This document shows, one piece after another, positions 1 through 9,779 of a stretch of 64,000 nt of DNA. The notes under the pieces are model-generated. The model ran no database searches and was not told where the DNA came from. It saw only the letters and a list, made by a program, of their open reading frames with translations. The stretch's first letter is position 1; each line of letters opens with the position of its first letter. Origin of the DNA: JBBRQP01 sp038226175 (lineage in GTDB: Bacteria > Cyanobacteriota > Cyanobacteriia > Gloeobacterales > Anthocerotibacteraceae); contig JBBRQP010000006.1 in the NCBI GenBank assembly GCA_038226175.1, positions 5,082 to 69,081 of the forward strand, in the 5' to 3' direction. The position numbers and the translations under genes are program-made.

Positions 1-1282
1 GTTGGGCTTGGCTTGGTATCTAGGGAGCCAAGTTAATTCTCAGCAACCCCTAGATACGATCAGGCTCTACGGGTTTACCGCTTGCTGCACGATTCTATTT
101 TTTGGATTATTAGGACTCTATCGCTGTCATGACCGATTTACGGGATTCTTGCGCTTGCAAGTCGGTCTTTTTCTGGCCTTTAGTTTGGTAGCGCTCTTAC
201 ATCTGGGTGGCAGTTTCTTTAGTCCCATTAGCCGTGAGGGCTTTTTTGGTGCTTGGCTGGGTGGGTTTTTCCTGTTACCCGGTCTACGCGTGCTCTTGGC
301 AGGGAGTGTACGTCAATTACGTGCTCAAGGACATTTTTTGATTCCAGCTCTGTTAGTTTGTAGCCCCGAACGGGCTGAATTGTTGGAGCCATGGTTGACT
401 GGACAAGAAGGCCGAGTCTTAGTCCCTAAGCTCAACTCTACAGCCGCCGAAGACTGGGAGACTTTGGTTGCTCATGCCCTAGAAAATGAGGCGCGCGAGG
501 TCATTTTAGACAATTGGCAAAACCCAGAAACCTTACTTTTGTTGCATCAGAATCTTTGTTCAGAAGGGATTCGTTTGCGTTGCTGCCAAAGTGATGCCGC
601 GCGCTGGCCTTGGGGTGTTGTCCCACAATTTTTTCAGGGGCGACCTATTTTAGAATTTGAGCTGCCGGCATTATTTCAGGTGCGTTTTCGGCTCAAACGA
701 GCCTTAGATTTGATGCTTTCTGGCCTAGGATTACTGTTCTTATCCCCGATTTTTATGATACTCGCCCTATTGATTCAACGAGATTCTGGGGGTAACGTTT
801 TCTTTCGACAAACTAGAGTCGGGGTACGCGGCAAACTTTTTACTATGTACAAGTTTCGCAGTATGTATGATGATGCCGAAGCTCGACGCGCCGAATTATT
901 GAGTCGCAGTGAAGCCTGTGGGCCGCTTTTTAAGCTCAAAGAAGACCCGCGCATCACGCCTGTTGGTCGTTGGCTACGTCATTATTCGATCGACGAATTA
1001 CCGCAACTGATCAATGTATTGATCGGTGAAATGAGTTTGGTCGGCCCGCGTCCGGCGCTACCCAGTGAAGTCGAGGTTTATAGTACTTGGCAGCGGCAAC
1101 GGCTCTTAGTTTTGCCGGGGATCACAGGGTTATGGCAAGTAGCCGGACGCTCTGATATTCGTGATTTTGAGGATGCTGTGCGCTGTGATTTGTATTATAT
1201 TCAGCGTTGGTCTATCAGTCTGGATTTGACGATTCTTTGGCGGACAATATGGGTAGTTATTGCCGGTAAAGGAGCCTATTAG
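1..1282 (+). CDS. WbaP-like undecaprenyl-phosphate sugar phosphotransferase (5' partial)
   Basis: Membrane enzyme that moves a sugar-1-phosphate from a nucleotide sugar onto undecaprenyl phosphate, the first step of exopolysaccharide repeat-unit assembly. About 426 residues are visible. Hydrophobic segments lie near 25-40, 52-72 and 82-100, followed by a soluble region. A bacterial sugar transferase domain runs from about 228 to the end: it opens with a hydrophobic hairpin (residues 233-257), then YKFRSM, a KEDPRITPVG stretch, SIDELPQL and MSLVGPRP, all hallmarks of the family. The reading frame is open to the left edge. Full-length WbaP-type proteins have more N-terminal membrane segments, so the TTG at position 2 is probably not the start. 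It heads the polysaccharide operon and is 3 bp before the flippase gene. Family call firm; the sugar is not known. Confidence 0.9.
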   Translation, partial: LGLAWYLGSQVNSQQPLDTIRLYGFTACCTILFFGLLGLYRCHDRFTGFLRLQVGLFLAFSLVALLHLGGSFFSPISREGFFGAWLGGFFLLPGLRVLLAGSVRQLRAQGHFLIPALLVCSPERAELLEPWLTGQEGRVLVPKLNSTAAEDWETLVAHALENEAREVILDNWQNPETLLLLHQNLCSEGIRLRCCQSDAARWPWGVVPQFFQGRPILEFELPALFQVRFRLKRALDLMLSGLGLLFLSPIFMILALLIQRDSGGNVFFRQTRVGVRGKLFTMYKFRSMYDDAEARRAELLSRSEACGPLFKLKEDPRITPVGRWLRHYSIDELPQLINVLIGEMSLVGPRPALPSEVEVYSTWQRQRLLVLPGITGLWQVAGRSDIRDFEDAVRCDLYYIQRWSISLDLTILWRTIWVVIAGKGAY

Positions 1283-1285
1283 CTT

Positions 1286-2563
1286 ATGAAATTTTTTAAT
1301 AACCAACTGCTACATTGGGCTAAAGTTCTCAGTAAATTTATTTCAGTTCAGGTCATTATTCAAGGAATTGGTTTCTTGAGTGGCTTACTATTGGTACGTA
1401 CTCTTGAAAAGGAAGAATACGCTTACTTCACTATTGCTAATACGATGCAAGGTACGATCAATATTTTAGCTGATAGTGGCATCAGTGTGGCTCTCTGTGC
1501 CATTGGTGGTAAAGTCTGGCAAGATGCTTATCGTTTCGGTCAGCTGATCAATGCTGCTCTCGAATTACGCCGTTATTTGGCAGTGGGTGTGATTAGTATC
1601 GTGACCCCACTTTTGTTGTGGTTATTGTTAAGTAATGGCGCTTCTTGGTACTACGCAGTGGTCATCACCGCCGTGATGCTGGTGGGCGTAAGTTTTCAAT
1701 TAACGACGGGAGTTTTGGAAGTCATTCCCAGATTGCATTCTCAGATCAATCGGATTCAAACTTTAGATCTAACGGTAGCTCTTTCACGGCTGAGCTTGCT
1801 GTGCGTGGCCTATTTATCTTTTTTAAATGCAGCTGTAGCAATTTTTATTGCTTCATTTGCCATGGGTATTCAGAAGCTCCTGCTCGAACATTGGGTCAAA
1901 GATAGTATCGATACCCAAGCACCAGTCAAAGCCGAAGATAAATCCGCCATTACAAAATTTATTCGCGCCCAAGCACCAAGTGCCATTTTTTATACGGTGC
2001 AAGGACAAATTACCGTGTGGCTGATTAGTATTTTTGGGAATGTTGCTAATGTCGCAGAAGTAGGTGCCTTAGGCCGTTTAGCCGCAATTTTTAATATCTT
2101 AGCGGCGGTCATGAGTAGTGTCGTATTACCGAGTTTTGCGCGTTGCCAGTCCTATCGTGGTTTACAACAAAAGTTTTGGCAGATTTTGGTTGGGCTACTA
2201 GTTTTTGAGGGTGTTTTAGTAGGAGCCGTGGCAATGTTCCCAAACCAGATTTTATGGATATTGGGTAAACAATATGCCAACTTGCAACAAGAGGTCTTAT
2301 TGCTCACCCTGAGCACCGCTTTTGCCTATTTTGTCGGCACGCTCTGGTCACTCAATTCAGCTAAGGGTTGGATTGAGCATTCTTGGCTTTATATCCCGGC
2401 TACCTTACTGATGCAAGTTATTCTTCTGCAAGTATTGGATATTAGCAGTGTACGCGGCGTAATTCTCTTTGGGATCGGTTCAACATTTCCCTCGCTATTA
2501 CTCAATATTTTTCTTCTTTATAATGGGTTTAGTAGCTACAAATTAATACAGGAGAGGGCTTAA
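1286..2563 (+). CDS. Wzx-like polysaccharide flippase
   Basis: Predicted integral membrane protein of 425 residues in the oligosaccharide flippase (MATE/MOP) superfamily. It would move the undecaprenyl-linked repeat unit across the cytoplasmic membrane. The N-terminus has the typical amphipathic start then a segment with GIGFLSGLLLVRTLEKEEYA, the usual opening of Wzx/RfbX proteins, and the rest shows about twelve hydrophobic stretches separated by short loops. It sits between the priming transferase and glycosyltransferase genes, 3 bp from the first and 2 bp from the next, so it is co-transcribed. Substrate cannot be read from sequence. Confidence 0.88.
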   Translation: MKFFNNQLLHWAKVLSKFISVQVIIQGIGFLSGLLLVRTLEKEEYAYFTIANTMQGTINILADSGISVALCAIGGKVWQDAYRFGQLINAALELRRYLAVGVISIVTPLLLWLLLSNGASWYYAVVITAVMLVGVSFQLTTGVLEVIPRLHSQINRIQTLDLTVALSRLSLLCVAYLSFLNAAVAIFIASFAMGIQKLLLEHWVKDSIDTQAPVKAEDKSAITKFIRAQAPSAIFYTVQGQITVWLISIFGNVANVAEVGALGRLAAIFNILAAVMSSVVLPSFARCQSYRGLQQKFWQILVGLLVFEGVLVGAVAMFPNQILWILGKQYANLQQEVLLLTLSTAFAYFVGTLWSLNSAKGWIEHSWLYIPATLLMQVILLQVLDISSVRGVILFGIGSTFPSLLLNIFLLYNGFSSYKLIQERA

Positions 2564-2565
2564 TC

Positions 2566-3399
2566 ATGGTTAATCTTGCTTATCATACGGCGCGACTAAG
2601 AGCCAATACTGTCAAAAAACTTTATCGGGCTATGTTACCTAATATTGTCGATAGGTTGTTATTACAAACCCAAACCGTTCCTGTGATAGTTTATGCCTTT
2701 TCTTGTGAACGTGATCTCGCAGAACAAGTCGCTAATATTCATTCTTTTATTACCCAAGTTGGCCTTCCTGACCGCTTTATAGTTGTGTCTGACGGTAGCT
2801 ACACGCCACAGAGTAGTCAGCTCCTCGAAAGAATACATCCTTGTGTGGATGTAGTTCATTTTCAAGACATAATCAAGAAAGATTTACCCGCAGCCGTTTA
2901 CAGCTTTATTCGCAAAAATCCCTTTGGCAAAAAGTTAGCTATTGAGTTATCTTTGCCTGTCCAACAAACGACTATTTACACAGATTCAGACATTTTATTT
3001 TTTCCTGGGGCGCAGGCACTGGTTCAGGATATCTTGGCAGAAGATGACAGACCCCGTTATTTAGCAGATTGCCTCTTTTCGCTAGATAAACGTCTTCTAA
3101 CGGCGTCTGAGTTAGCCCTACCCGCTGTGAATGCTGGATTTATGATCTTGAAAAAACCCCTTAGCTGGGAAGTCGCTCTGCAACGCTTAGAACACCTAGA
3201 TGGTGAACCAATTGGGGACACTGAGCAGACAATTATTCACCTTGGTATGCACTACAACCAAGCCATAGCACTTGATGCTGATAAATATATTTTGCAATTA
3301 GATGATCAGTTTAGGTATCCCGATATCTACGCCAACCAAGAGATTGCTCTCAGACATTATGTCAATCCAGTGCGCCACAAATTTTGGTATCACGTATGA
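2566..3399 (+). CDS. GT-A-fold glycosyltransferase-like protein
   Basis: A 277-residue soluble protein with a nucleotide-diphospho-sugar transferase look. An early beta strand (VIVYAFSCERD, about 44-54) is followed by a VVSDGS strand near 74-79. An acidic DSD motif inside TIYTDSDILFF (about 137-147) sits where GT8-like enzymes bind metal and nucleotide sugar. A later AVNAGFMIL stretch is also typical of GT8-like folds. It lies in the middle of the operon and overlaps the next gene by ATGA. It probably adds one sugar of the repeat unit. The specific family was not assigned, and a non-catalytic relative is possible. Confidence 0.65.
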   Translation: MVNLAYHTARLRANTVKKLYRAMLPNIVDRLLLQTQTVPVIVYAFSCERDLAEQVANIHSFITQVGLPDRFIVVSDGSYTPQSSQLLERIHPCVDVVHFQDIIKKDLPAAVYSFIRKNPFGKKLAIELSLPVQQTTIYTDSDILFFPGAQALVQDILAEDDRPRYLADCLFSLDKRLLTASELALPAVNAGFMILKKPLSWEVALQRLEHLDGEPIGDTEQTIIHLGMHYNQAIALDADKYILQLDDQFRYPDIYANQEIALRHYVNPVRHKFWYHV

Positions 3400-4367
3400 G
3401 TCATAAGATGTCACAAACTAATCCTCTTGTCAGCATCATCGTGCCGACCTATAATCGGGCGCACTATTTACAAGTAGCTCTAGAGAGTGCTGTGAACCAA
3501 ACTTATCAGCATATTGAGATTATTGTGGCGGATGATGGTAGCTCCGATGCTACACCCACAGTTGTTGCATCTTTTAATGATCCACGTATTATCTATCGGC
3601 GTAATCACGTAAATCAAGGGATGCTTGCTAATAATTTATCTGCCTTTGATCAAGCTCAGGGGACTTATGTGGCAAACCTGCATGATGATGACCAGTGGCA
3701 ACCTAATTTTTTGGAGAAAATGATTCCTCATTTAGAGGCTGATACGAGTGTTGCTGTGGCCTTTTGTGATCATTATATTTTTGATGAACATGGGGAGATT
3801 AATCTCACAGCTACTACAGAAAATACTCAACGCTGGCAACGTGATGTCTTAGCGGAGGGTAAACATCAACCTTTTCACAAAATCGCCCTCATTGATTTGA
3901 GTGTGCCGATGGTGATGGGTGCAGTTTTTCGTAAGAACGCTATTGCTTGGGATGATTTCCCAGCGGATGTAGGGTCTGTTTATGACTTTTGGTTAACGTA
4001 TCTTGCCTGTCGAGACTATCAAGCAGCCTATTATCATCGGGAACGCTTGACGCGCTATCGCGTCCACAGCCAATCCGAAGCCACCACTAACCAAGGCCGC
4101 ATTCGTACCTGTGAAGGCGCTATTGCTGCCCATGCACGACTTTTGGCGGACGCTAAATTACAGGTAATTCGCTCTCAGTTAGAGCAAAAATATAGCGGTT
4201 ATTGCCGAACTTTAGCGGTATTACTCTTGCGCGGTGGGCGTATTAAAGAAGCCCAAACTCACCTCTGGGCAGCCCTCAAATGTCGCTTTAATTGGCGAAC
4301 TAGTGCCGTGCTGGTATTAAGTCTATGGCCTAATCCTTGGTTGATTACCCAACTTTCGAGGGGTTGA
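3396..4367 (+). CDS. Family 2 glycosyltransferase
   Basis: A 323-residue cytoplasmic GT2 enzyme. The N-terminal half has PLVSIIVPTYNRAHYL, then VADDGSSDAT, and a second acidic motif HDDDQW where the DXD metal site is expected. The start is taken at the ATG of an ATGA overlap with the upstream stop (3396); an in-frame TTG 12 bases earlier is a weaker choice. The C-terminal 100 residues are helical and Arg-rich with a hydrophobic end, which may contact the membrane. It lies in the exopolysaccharide operon and would extend the lipid-linked oligosaccharide. Donor and acceptor unknown. Confidence 0.9.
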   Translation: MSHKMSQTNPLVSIIVPTYNRAHYLQVALESAVNQTYQHIEIIVADDGSSDATPTVVASFNDPRIIYRRNHVNQGMLANNLSAFDQAQGTYVANLHDDDQWQPNFLEKMIPHLEADTSVAVAFCDHYIFDEHGEINLTATTENTQRWQRDVLAEGKHQPFHKIALIDLSVPMVMGAVFRKNAIAWDDFPADVGSVYDFWLTYLACRDYQAAYYHRERLTRYRVHSQSEATTNQGRIRTCEGAIAAHARLLADAKLQVIRSQLEQKYSGYCRTLAVLLLRGGRIKEAQTHLWAALKCRFNWRTSAVLVLSLWPNPWLITQLSRG

Positions 4368-4368
4368 G

Positions 4369-5475
4369 ATGAAACAGTTAGTCATGGTTTCGACGCCTCT
4401 GCCGCCTTACTCCTGTGGTATGGGCAGCCATACCGCGATGCTGCGTCAGTTTTGGCCAACACAGGTGCAGGTTCAGCATTTGGTGACTGAGGGGGCTACG
4501 GCGACCAAAGCCGCTTGGGGGGTTGAGGGGGTTTATCAATTTACTCCCAAATCATTTTTGCAGGAGCTAGAAAACTTACCCCAAGCTGACCTGTGGATTC
4601 AGTACACGGGACGCGCCTATCATGCGTGGGGCTGTCCTCTGTGGTTGCCTTCAGCTCTTGAGACTTGGCGGCAGCGTCATCCCCGGCAAATCCTAGGCAT
4701 CATGTTTCATGAATTGTGGGGTGAGGTGCCCTGGTGGCGTAAGCAATATCTTCCTGAAATTCTACATCGTCGCGTTGTACAGCAGCTGATGACCTTAGCT
4801 GATGTGGTGTATACCAATTCTCAACATCATGCCCAACGCCTAGAGGCGCTCGTCGCTGATAAAGCCGTGCATTGGACGCGTGTGGGCAGCAATATTTTGC
4901 CAACACAGGCGGTGCAACCTAATTTTAGCCAGCGTCTAAAAACAGATTTTTTGTTATTCGGAGTTAATCCAACACGGGTAAGCGCTTTAAGCGTACTCGG
5001 CGATGTGATTCGAGAGCTTCATCAAGCCGGGATCTTGCAACATTTACAGGTGGTAGGGCCGGTTGATGCGCGTTGGGGTGCAGAAGAACAAGTTCTTTTG
5101 CGAGAACTATTACCGATGGCAGCAGTTACCTGTCACGGTGCCCTAGCCCCTGAGGCCATTTCTGAAATCCTGTCAAAGGTTGGCTTTGCTTTATTTGCCC
5201 AACCCCCAGAAAGCATCGAGAAATCCGGCAGTTTCATGGCTTTTGCCAGTCATGGGTGTCCAGTAATATCGCCTCATGCTCACGCCTTAGCGACAGCGCC
5301 CTTGGCTCATCTGATTCACCCAGCCGAATTACGTAATGCCCAGTGGGAAAACTTAACACTTGAGTTAAATAAACGCACCCAAAAATTACTGGCTTGGCAA
5401 GAAGAGCAAGCCGGATGGGAGACGATTGTGACGCAGATGACCGAGACTTTTTATGCTTCAGCCGAGCGCAGCTAA
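4369..5475 (+). CDS. GT-B-type glycosyltransferase, divergent
   Basis: A 368-residue protein resembling the glycosyltransferase 4/GT-B group but divergent. The N-terminus reads LVMVSTPLPPYSCGMGSH, like the glycine-rich acceptor loop of GT4 enzymes that handle PPxxGG motifs. The second half has a Rossmann-like pattern (LQHLQVVGPVD, then AVTCHGALAPEAISEIL) and a late acidic/Ser stretch (PPESIEKSGSFMAFASHGCPVI) where GT4 enzymes have the EX7E nucleotide-sugar motif; here only the first Glu region is clear. It begins one base after the previous stop codon. Function as a transferase is inferred from fold pattern and context. Confidence 0.7.
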   Translation: MKQLVMVSTPLPPYSCGMGSHTAMLRQFWPTQVQVQHLVTEGATATKAAWGVEGVYQFTPKSFLQELENLPQADLWIQYTGRAYHAWGCPLWLPSALETWRQRHPRQILGIMFHELWGEVPWWRKQYLPEILHRRVVQQLMTLADVVYTNSQHHAQRLEALVADKAVHWTRVGSNILPTQAVQPNFSQRLKTDFLLFGVNPTRVSALSVLGDVIRELHQAGILQHLQVVGPVDARWGAEEQVLLRELLPMAAVTCHGALAPEAISEILSKVGFALFAQPPESIEKSGSFMAFASHGCPVISPHAHALATAPLAHLIHPAELRNAQWENLTLELNKRTQKLLAWQEEQAGWETIVTQMTETFYASAERS

Positions 5476-5501
5476 CCTAATTATCAATAACCGGAGGTTT
5501 T

Positions 5502-6653
5502 ATGTACACCCAACAACAAGTATCTATCGCTCCCTCTACTACGACCAAAGTTCTTTCATTGCTAGACCGAGCCATGGGCTGCGGAACCTTTGGTCACTTG
5601 ATGCGCAGTTACTTTACGCCAGAGGTGATGGCGGTGGATTTTTGTTGGTCGACGGATGAACGGGCTTTAGTCCCGAGGCTAATCAATCGCTTGCTGACAC
5701 CCCAAGTGATCCGTGCGCATAATCTAGACATCCTGCGTTTTCGTCAGCAGCTCGGTCATGCCTACTTAGTGCGCGATTTGATTCGTCGCAAGCTAAATGG
5801 TCACCAGATTCTACATTTTCATACGGATCGGTTGGCTTTTGCTTGCCTAGACTTATTGCAACGTATGCCAACGGTCGTAAGTCTCGATATGACCGAAGCT
5901 CAGGCCGCTGATGAAGCCTGCACCCACCGCTGGACTTTTGCGCCTAATGTCTGGCTCGAAAAACAGGTCTTCGAGAGCGCAACCCAGATTGTGGCTTGGT
6001 CGGAATATGGACGACAGTCGGTAATCAATGATTATGGCATTACACCCCAAAAAGTAAGCGTGATTGCTCCGGGGGTCAATACCCAAACTATTTATCCGAC
6101 GACTGTAACTAAAACAGGTGCTGGGTTACCCAAATTACTATTCGTGGGCGGAGACTTCCAACGCAAGGGCGGTGAGGATGTGCTGGCAGTATTTCTGGCT
6201 AATTTCGGTGAGCAAGCTGAGTTACATCTCGTCACAACCGCTGCGATCAGCTGTGAGCATCCTCATGTTCATATTCACCGCAATATTACTGCCTACTCTG
6301 TTGAATGGCTAGAGCTTTACCAAATGGCAGATTTATTTGTATTACCTACCTACTTTGATGCTTTTGGCATGGTGTTTTTAGAAGCGATGGCAGCGGGCTT
6401 ACCGATCGTTGCGACGCGGATCAATGCGGTGCCTGAGTTAGTTCAAGAAGGTAAAAATGGTTTTTTGGTAGCCCCGGGTGACCGTCAAGACTTGGCTCAA
6501 AAAATCAGCTGGCTTTTGGGCAATGCTCAGCTGCGTCAAGCCATGGGCAGACAAGCCCGCCTATTAGCCGAAACCCGTTTTGATTTTCGGTATAACTTCG
6601 CGCAATGGCAAGACCTCTTTACCCAGATCGCTCAGGAGCCTGTATGCGTATAA
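5502..6653 (+). CDS. GT4 glycosyltransferase
   Basis: A 383-residue GT-B enzyme of the GT4 family. The C-terminal half has LLFVGGDFQRKGGEDVL, then VLPTYFDAFGMVFLEAMAAGLPIVATRINAVPELV, the classic EX7E donor-binding region, and NGFLVAPGD. The N-terminal half has HFHTDRLAF and a Ser/Glu-rich acceptor region. A good ribosome site (CCGGAGG, about 5490-5496) precedes the ATG. Its last 10 bases overlap the next gene. It adds one sugar during repeat-unit assembly; the sugar is not predictable. Confidence 0.92.
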   Translation: MYTQQQVSIAPSTTTKVLSLLDRAMGCGTFGHLMRSYFTPEVMAVDFCWSTDERALVPRLINRLLTPQVIRAHNLDILRFRQQLGHAYLVRDLIRRKLNGHQILHFHTDRLAFACLDLLQRMPTVVSLDMTEAQAADEACTHRWTFAPNVWLEKQVFESATQIVAWSEYGRQSVINDYGITPQKVSVIAPGVNTQTIYPTTVTKTGAGLPKLLFVGGDFQRKGGEDVLAVFLANFGEQAELHLVTTAAISCEHPHVHIHRNITAYSVEWLELYQMADLFVLPTYFDAFGMVFLEAMAAGLPIVATRINAVPELVQEGKNGFLVAPGDRQDLAQKISWLLGNAQLRQAMGRQARLLAETRFDFRYNFAQWQDLFTQIAQEPVCV

Positions 6654-7771
6654 CCCATGTCTATGCTGACTATCAGAATGGTGCTTTCCCACTCGCGGGA
6701 GGACTAGAAAATTACTTACTGACCTTACTCGACAATACCAATCCCGGCTATCAGCACCAGGCTGCTGCTAACATCGCCCGAGCCCGTACGCAGCCCTCTG
6801 ATCTGTTGCATCTTCATATTGGCGCTTTGTTAACCGAAGAACTCGCTGACTTACCAGCAATTTATACGGTACATAACAATAATCCCTATTGTCCGAGCGG
6901 CGGTAAATTTTTGGCCCGTGAAGGCTTGCCCTGTGACCATGCGGTTTCGCGGCTCGGCTGTACTTGGCATCACCTAGTTAGCGGTTGTGGTAGTCGTCAT
7001 CCGCAGCGACTATGGCAAGCTATACAAAGTGCCTATAGCGAGATCACCTTGCTGAAACGAATTAATATTCCGGTTCTTGCTAATAGTGATTATGTGCGTG
7101 GTCAGTTGATTCGCCATGGTCTGCCGCCCGAGCAGGTGACGACACTGCGCTATGGCATTCCTTTACCCAAGATACCCGGTTTGCCATTGACCCGTTCGAC
7201 CCATAGTCAAAGGCGTTTCCTATTTGCGGGACGGATTGTACCTAATAAGGGCTTGGACTGGTTGCTGCAAGCGATGACCCATTTGGACAGCAGCTTTCAT
7301 CTGGATATCGCAGGCGATGGTTACGAACGACCGCGCTTAGAAAAATTAACGGCGCAACTAGGTTTGAGCCAGCGCATTGTCTGGCATGGCTGGTGCCAAC
7401 GTGAGCAACTGCGCCAGCTTTACCAACAAACCTGTGCCTTAGTTTTTCCGAGTCTCTGGCATGAACCAGCTGGGATTGTCACACTTGAGGCTTATAGTCA
7501 AAATCGTCTGGTAATTGCTAGTGCCGTTGGGGGAATTCCCGAACATATCCAAACTGGGCGCACTGGTTATCTGGTCTCACCAGGCGATGAGATCGATCTC
7601 GCCGAAGCCATGCAGGCTGTAGCCCAAAATTATGCTAGGGCGCGGGCTATGGGCGAGGCGGGCTACCACTGGCTAGAATCTGAATTTACCCTGACCTTAC
7701 ATTTGAGTCGGCTACAGCAAATTTATCAAAATGTCCTGACGCATGTCCCCGCAGGAGGTACCTATGTCTGA
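6644..7771 (+). CDS. GT4 glycosyltransferase
   Basis: A 375-residue GT4 enzyme. MRITHVYADYQNGAFPLAGG gives the N-terminal glycine-rich loop. RRFLFAGRIVPNKGLDWLL opens the nucleotide-binding domain, and VFPSLWHEPAGIVTLEAYSQ is the EX7E motif region. A Cys-rich patch (CPSGG, CDH, GCTWHHLVSGCG) near 85-125 matches the cysteines seen in one EPS-associated GT4 subgroup. The start is the ATG at 6644, placed 8 bases after an AGGAG site and overlapping the upstream stop; longer in-frame starts would overlap more. Confidence 0.92.
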   Translation: MRITHVYADYQNGAFPLAGGLENYLLTLLDNTNPGYQHQAAANIARARTQPSDLLHLHIGALLTEELADLPAIYTVHNNNPYCPSGGKFLAREGLPCDHAVSRLGCTWHHLVSGCGSRHPQRLWQAIQSAYSEITLLKRINIPVLANSDYVRGQLIRHGLPPEQVTTLRYGIPLPKIPGLPLTRSTHSQRRFLFAGRIVPNKGLDWLLQAMTHLDSSFHLDIAGDGYERPRLEKLTAQLGLSQRIVWHGWCQREQLRQLYQQTCALVFPSLWHEPAGIVTLEAYSQNRLVIASAVGGIPEHIQTGRTGYLVSPGDEIDLAEAMQAVAQNYARARAMGEAGYHWLESEFTLTLHLSRLQQIYQNVLTHVPAGGTYV

Positions 7772-8693
7772 GCTTACAGTTTCTGTCTTGATCACCACCT
7801 ATGGTCGACCTACTTATCTGGCTAAGTGCTTGGCTTCATTACAACAACAATTACATCATCCTGATCAGATTGTGCTGGTGAGCCGCCTAGAAGATACTGC
7901 AACTCAAGATTATCTGACTACATATCTGGCGCACCATGCACTTGAACCGCAGATCACTTGGCTGCATGTGACGATGCCTGGGGTCATTGCTGCAAATAAT
8001 GTCGGCATCCCCCAAGCCTTTGGTGATATTCTGTGCTTCATTGATGATGATGCAACGGCAGCACCAGACTGGATTGCACGCCTTGTGGAATATTACGCAG
8101 ACCCGACTATCGGCGGGGTCGGAGGACGGGACCGCATCCACGGCTGCGGGGGAATTCTAACTAGCAAGGTGCATAGTATTGGTCAATTTACTTGGTATGG
8201 TCAAGATATTGGTAATCATCACTGTGATCTGATCGCCCCAGATCCTGTCTTGGAAGTAGAACATTTTAAAGGCTGTAATATGAGCTTTCGGCGTCGGTTG
8301 CTGCCTCTTTGTGACCCAAAGTTACTCAGTACGGGTGCCTTTTATGAAATTGACCTGTGTCTGACGGTCAGAGAGCAGGGTTATCGGCTTGTGTATGACA
8401 ATTCACTGATTAACGAACATTACATTCTGGCACCAGCTTTTCATGACGGATTACAACGCGGGACTTTTTTACCTGCACGACTTTATGCTCAGGGTTTTAA
8501 CTATGTTTGGGTGATGCTCAAACATCGTCATGGTGCACAACGGCTGACTTTTCTGATCTTCGTCTTTTTGTTAGAGCCTCTCAAACAAATGCTCTCACCC
8601 AGATTTACCTTCACGCAAGTAGTTGCTTCCATTAAGGGAAAGTTTACGGCTTTGTCAGACTATCTGCGTAACGCAGGGGCGCTCTATGACTAA
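7764..8693 (+). CDS. Family 2 glycosyltransferase
   Basis: A 309-residue GT2 enzyme with VSVLITTYGRPTYLAKCLASL, an FIDDDATAAPDW DXD-type site, and a GGVGGRD loop after the catalytic strand. The region KGCNMSFRRRLL with a following acidic EIDLCL fits the acceptor/catalytic-base segment of GT2 proteins. The ATG at 7764 follows a perfect AGGAGG (7753-7758) and overlaps the upstream gene by 8 bases. The C-terminus is basic and partly hydrophobic. It likely adds a sugar to the same polymer. Confidence 0.92.
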   Translation: MSELTVSVLITTYGRPTYLAKCLASLQQQLHHPDQIVLVSRLEDTATQDYLTTYLAHHALEPQITWLHVTMPGVIAANNVGIPQAFGDILCFIDDDATAAPDWIARLVEYYADPTIGGVGGRDRIHGCGGILTSKVHSIGQFTWYGQDIGNHHCDLIAPDPVLEVEHFKGCNMSFRRRLLPLCDPKLLSTGAFYEIDLCLTVREQGYRLVYDNSLINEHYILAPAFHDGLQRGTFLPARLYAQGFNYVWVMLKHRHGAQRLTFLIFVFLLEPLKQMLSPRFTFTQVVASIKGKFTALSDYLRNAGALYD

Positions 8694-9774
8694 GACCATC
8701 AAGGTTTTGTTGGTAAGTCCTTGCCAGGGTGTTTATGGCGGTATGGAAGCCTTTGTTTTGACTTTGGCAAAGTTTTTGGCAACCCAAACGGATTGTCGTC
8801 CGCGCCTTTGCTTCAAAAAAGTGACCGGATTTGAATTGCAGCCTCAGTTATTGTCGATGTGTGAAGCGAGTCAGGTCAATTACACCTTTGTAGACAAAGG
8901 CAGTCATGCCCTCGCCCAACAGATTATATGGTCGCATGTTGTTCATGGACAGAATACGTCCCCTGATGTGATTGCTTTAGCCCGTCTTTTTGATAAAAAA
9001 TTGGTACTTACCATTCATAACCGTTTTATCAGCGTTGGCTTACTTCATGAAGTTGCTTGGCGCTTGGGAGCAAAACTTGCCCACCAACGCTGGTACAATT
9101 CCAATTTTGTCTGGAATACCTGGGAAACCGAATCTAAGCTCGCGGGTAGTTCCAGAATTCCGACGGTATCTAACCTGCCTGAAGGGGTATTACCAATTCG
9201 GGAGCGTTCAGGGTTTACGTTTGCTGCGCGTTGGATTGCCAATAAAGGACTCACTACCTTGGTGAAAGCCTATGCCCGAGCTGAACTCAATCCTAAGCAA
9301 TGGCCTTTGCATCTTCTAGGTGATGGACCGCTACGTCCTGAGATCGAGCAATTTATCCAGCAACAGCGTATTCCCGGGATCAAAATTCATGGTTTTGTCA
9401 ATGAGGAAACTAAGGCTCAGCGTATACGAGCCTCCCGCTGGATGGTGATCCCGCCCCATACCCAAGAGGATCTAGGCTTGACAGCAATTGAAGCACGTAA
9501 TGTGGGGGTTCCTTGCATTATTACCCGTGATGGTGGTTTACCAGAAGCGGCAGGTGCGCAAGCCCTCATCTGCCAGCCTAATGATGTGCATAGTCTCACC
9601 CAACTTTTGAAAACAGCTGCAACCATGTCTGAAGATGAATACAAACACCGCTCAGAAGCGACTCGTCTTGAATTAGAACACTACCTTAAGCCTTTATCTT
9701 TTTATAGTCAGGCTTATCATCAGTTGTCTGAATTGATCAAAGTTGAACTAACTTCCGCTAGCAATACTAAATAA
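8686..9774 (+). CDS. GT4 glycosyltransferase
   Basis: A 362-residue GT-B enzyme. VLLVSPCQGVYGGMEAFVLTLA is the acceptor-side opening. FTFAARWIANKGLTTLVKAY and LLGDGPLRPEIE mark the donor-side Rossmann domain. IPPHTQEDLGLTAIEARNVGVPCI holds the EX7E motif in degenerate form (EDLGLTAIE). The start is the ATG at 8686, which overlaps the upstream stop by 8 bases; a longer frame beginning at 8623 would have a non-conserved leader. Member of the polysaccharide operon. Confidence 0.9.
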   Translation: MTKTIKVLLVSPCQGVYGGMEAFVLTLAKFLATQTDCRPRLCFKKVTGFELQPQLLSMCEASQVNYTFVDKGSHALAQQIIWSHVVHGQNTSPDVIALARLFDKKLVLTIHNRFISVGLLHEVAWRLGAKLAHQRWYNSNFVWNTWETESKLAGSSRIPTVSNLPEGVLPIRERSGFTFAARWIANKGLTTLVKAYARAELNPKQWPLHLLGDGPLRPEIEQFIQQQRIPGIKIHGFVNEETKAQRIRASRWMVIPPHTQEDLGLTAIEARNVGVPCIITRDGGLPEAAGAQALICQPNDVHSLTQLLKTAATMSEDEYKHRSEATRLELEHYLKPLSFYSQAYHQLSELIKVELTSASNTK

Positions 9775-9779
9775 GTATC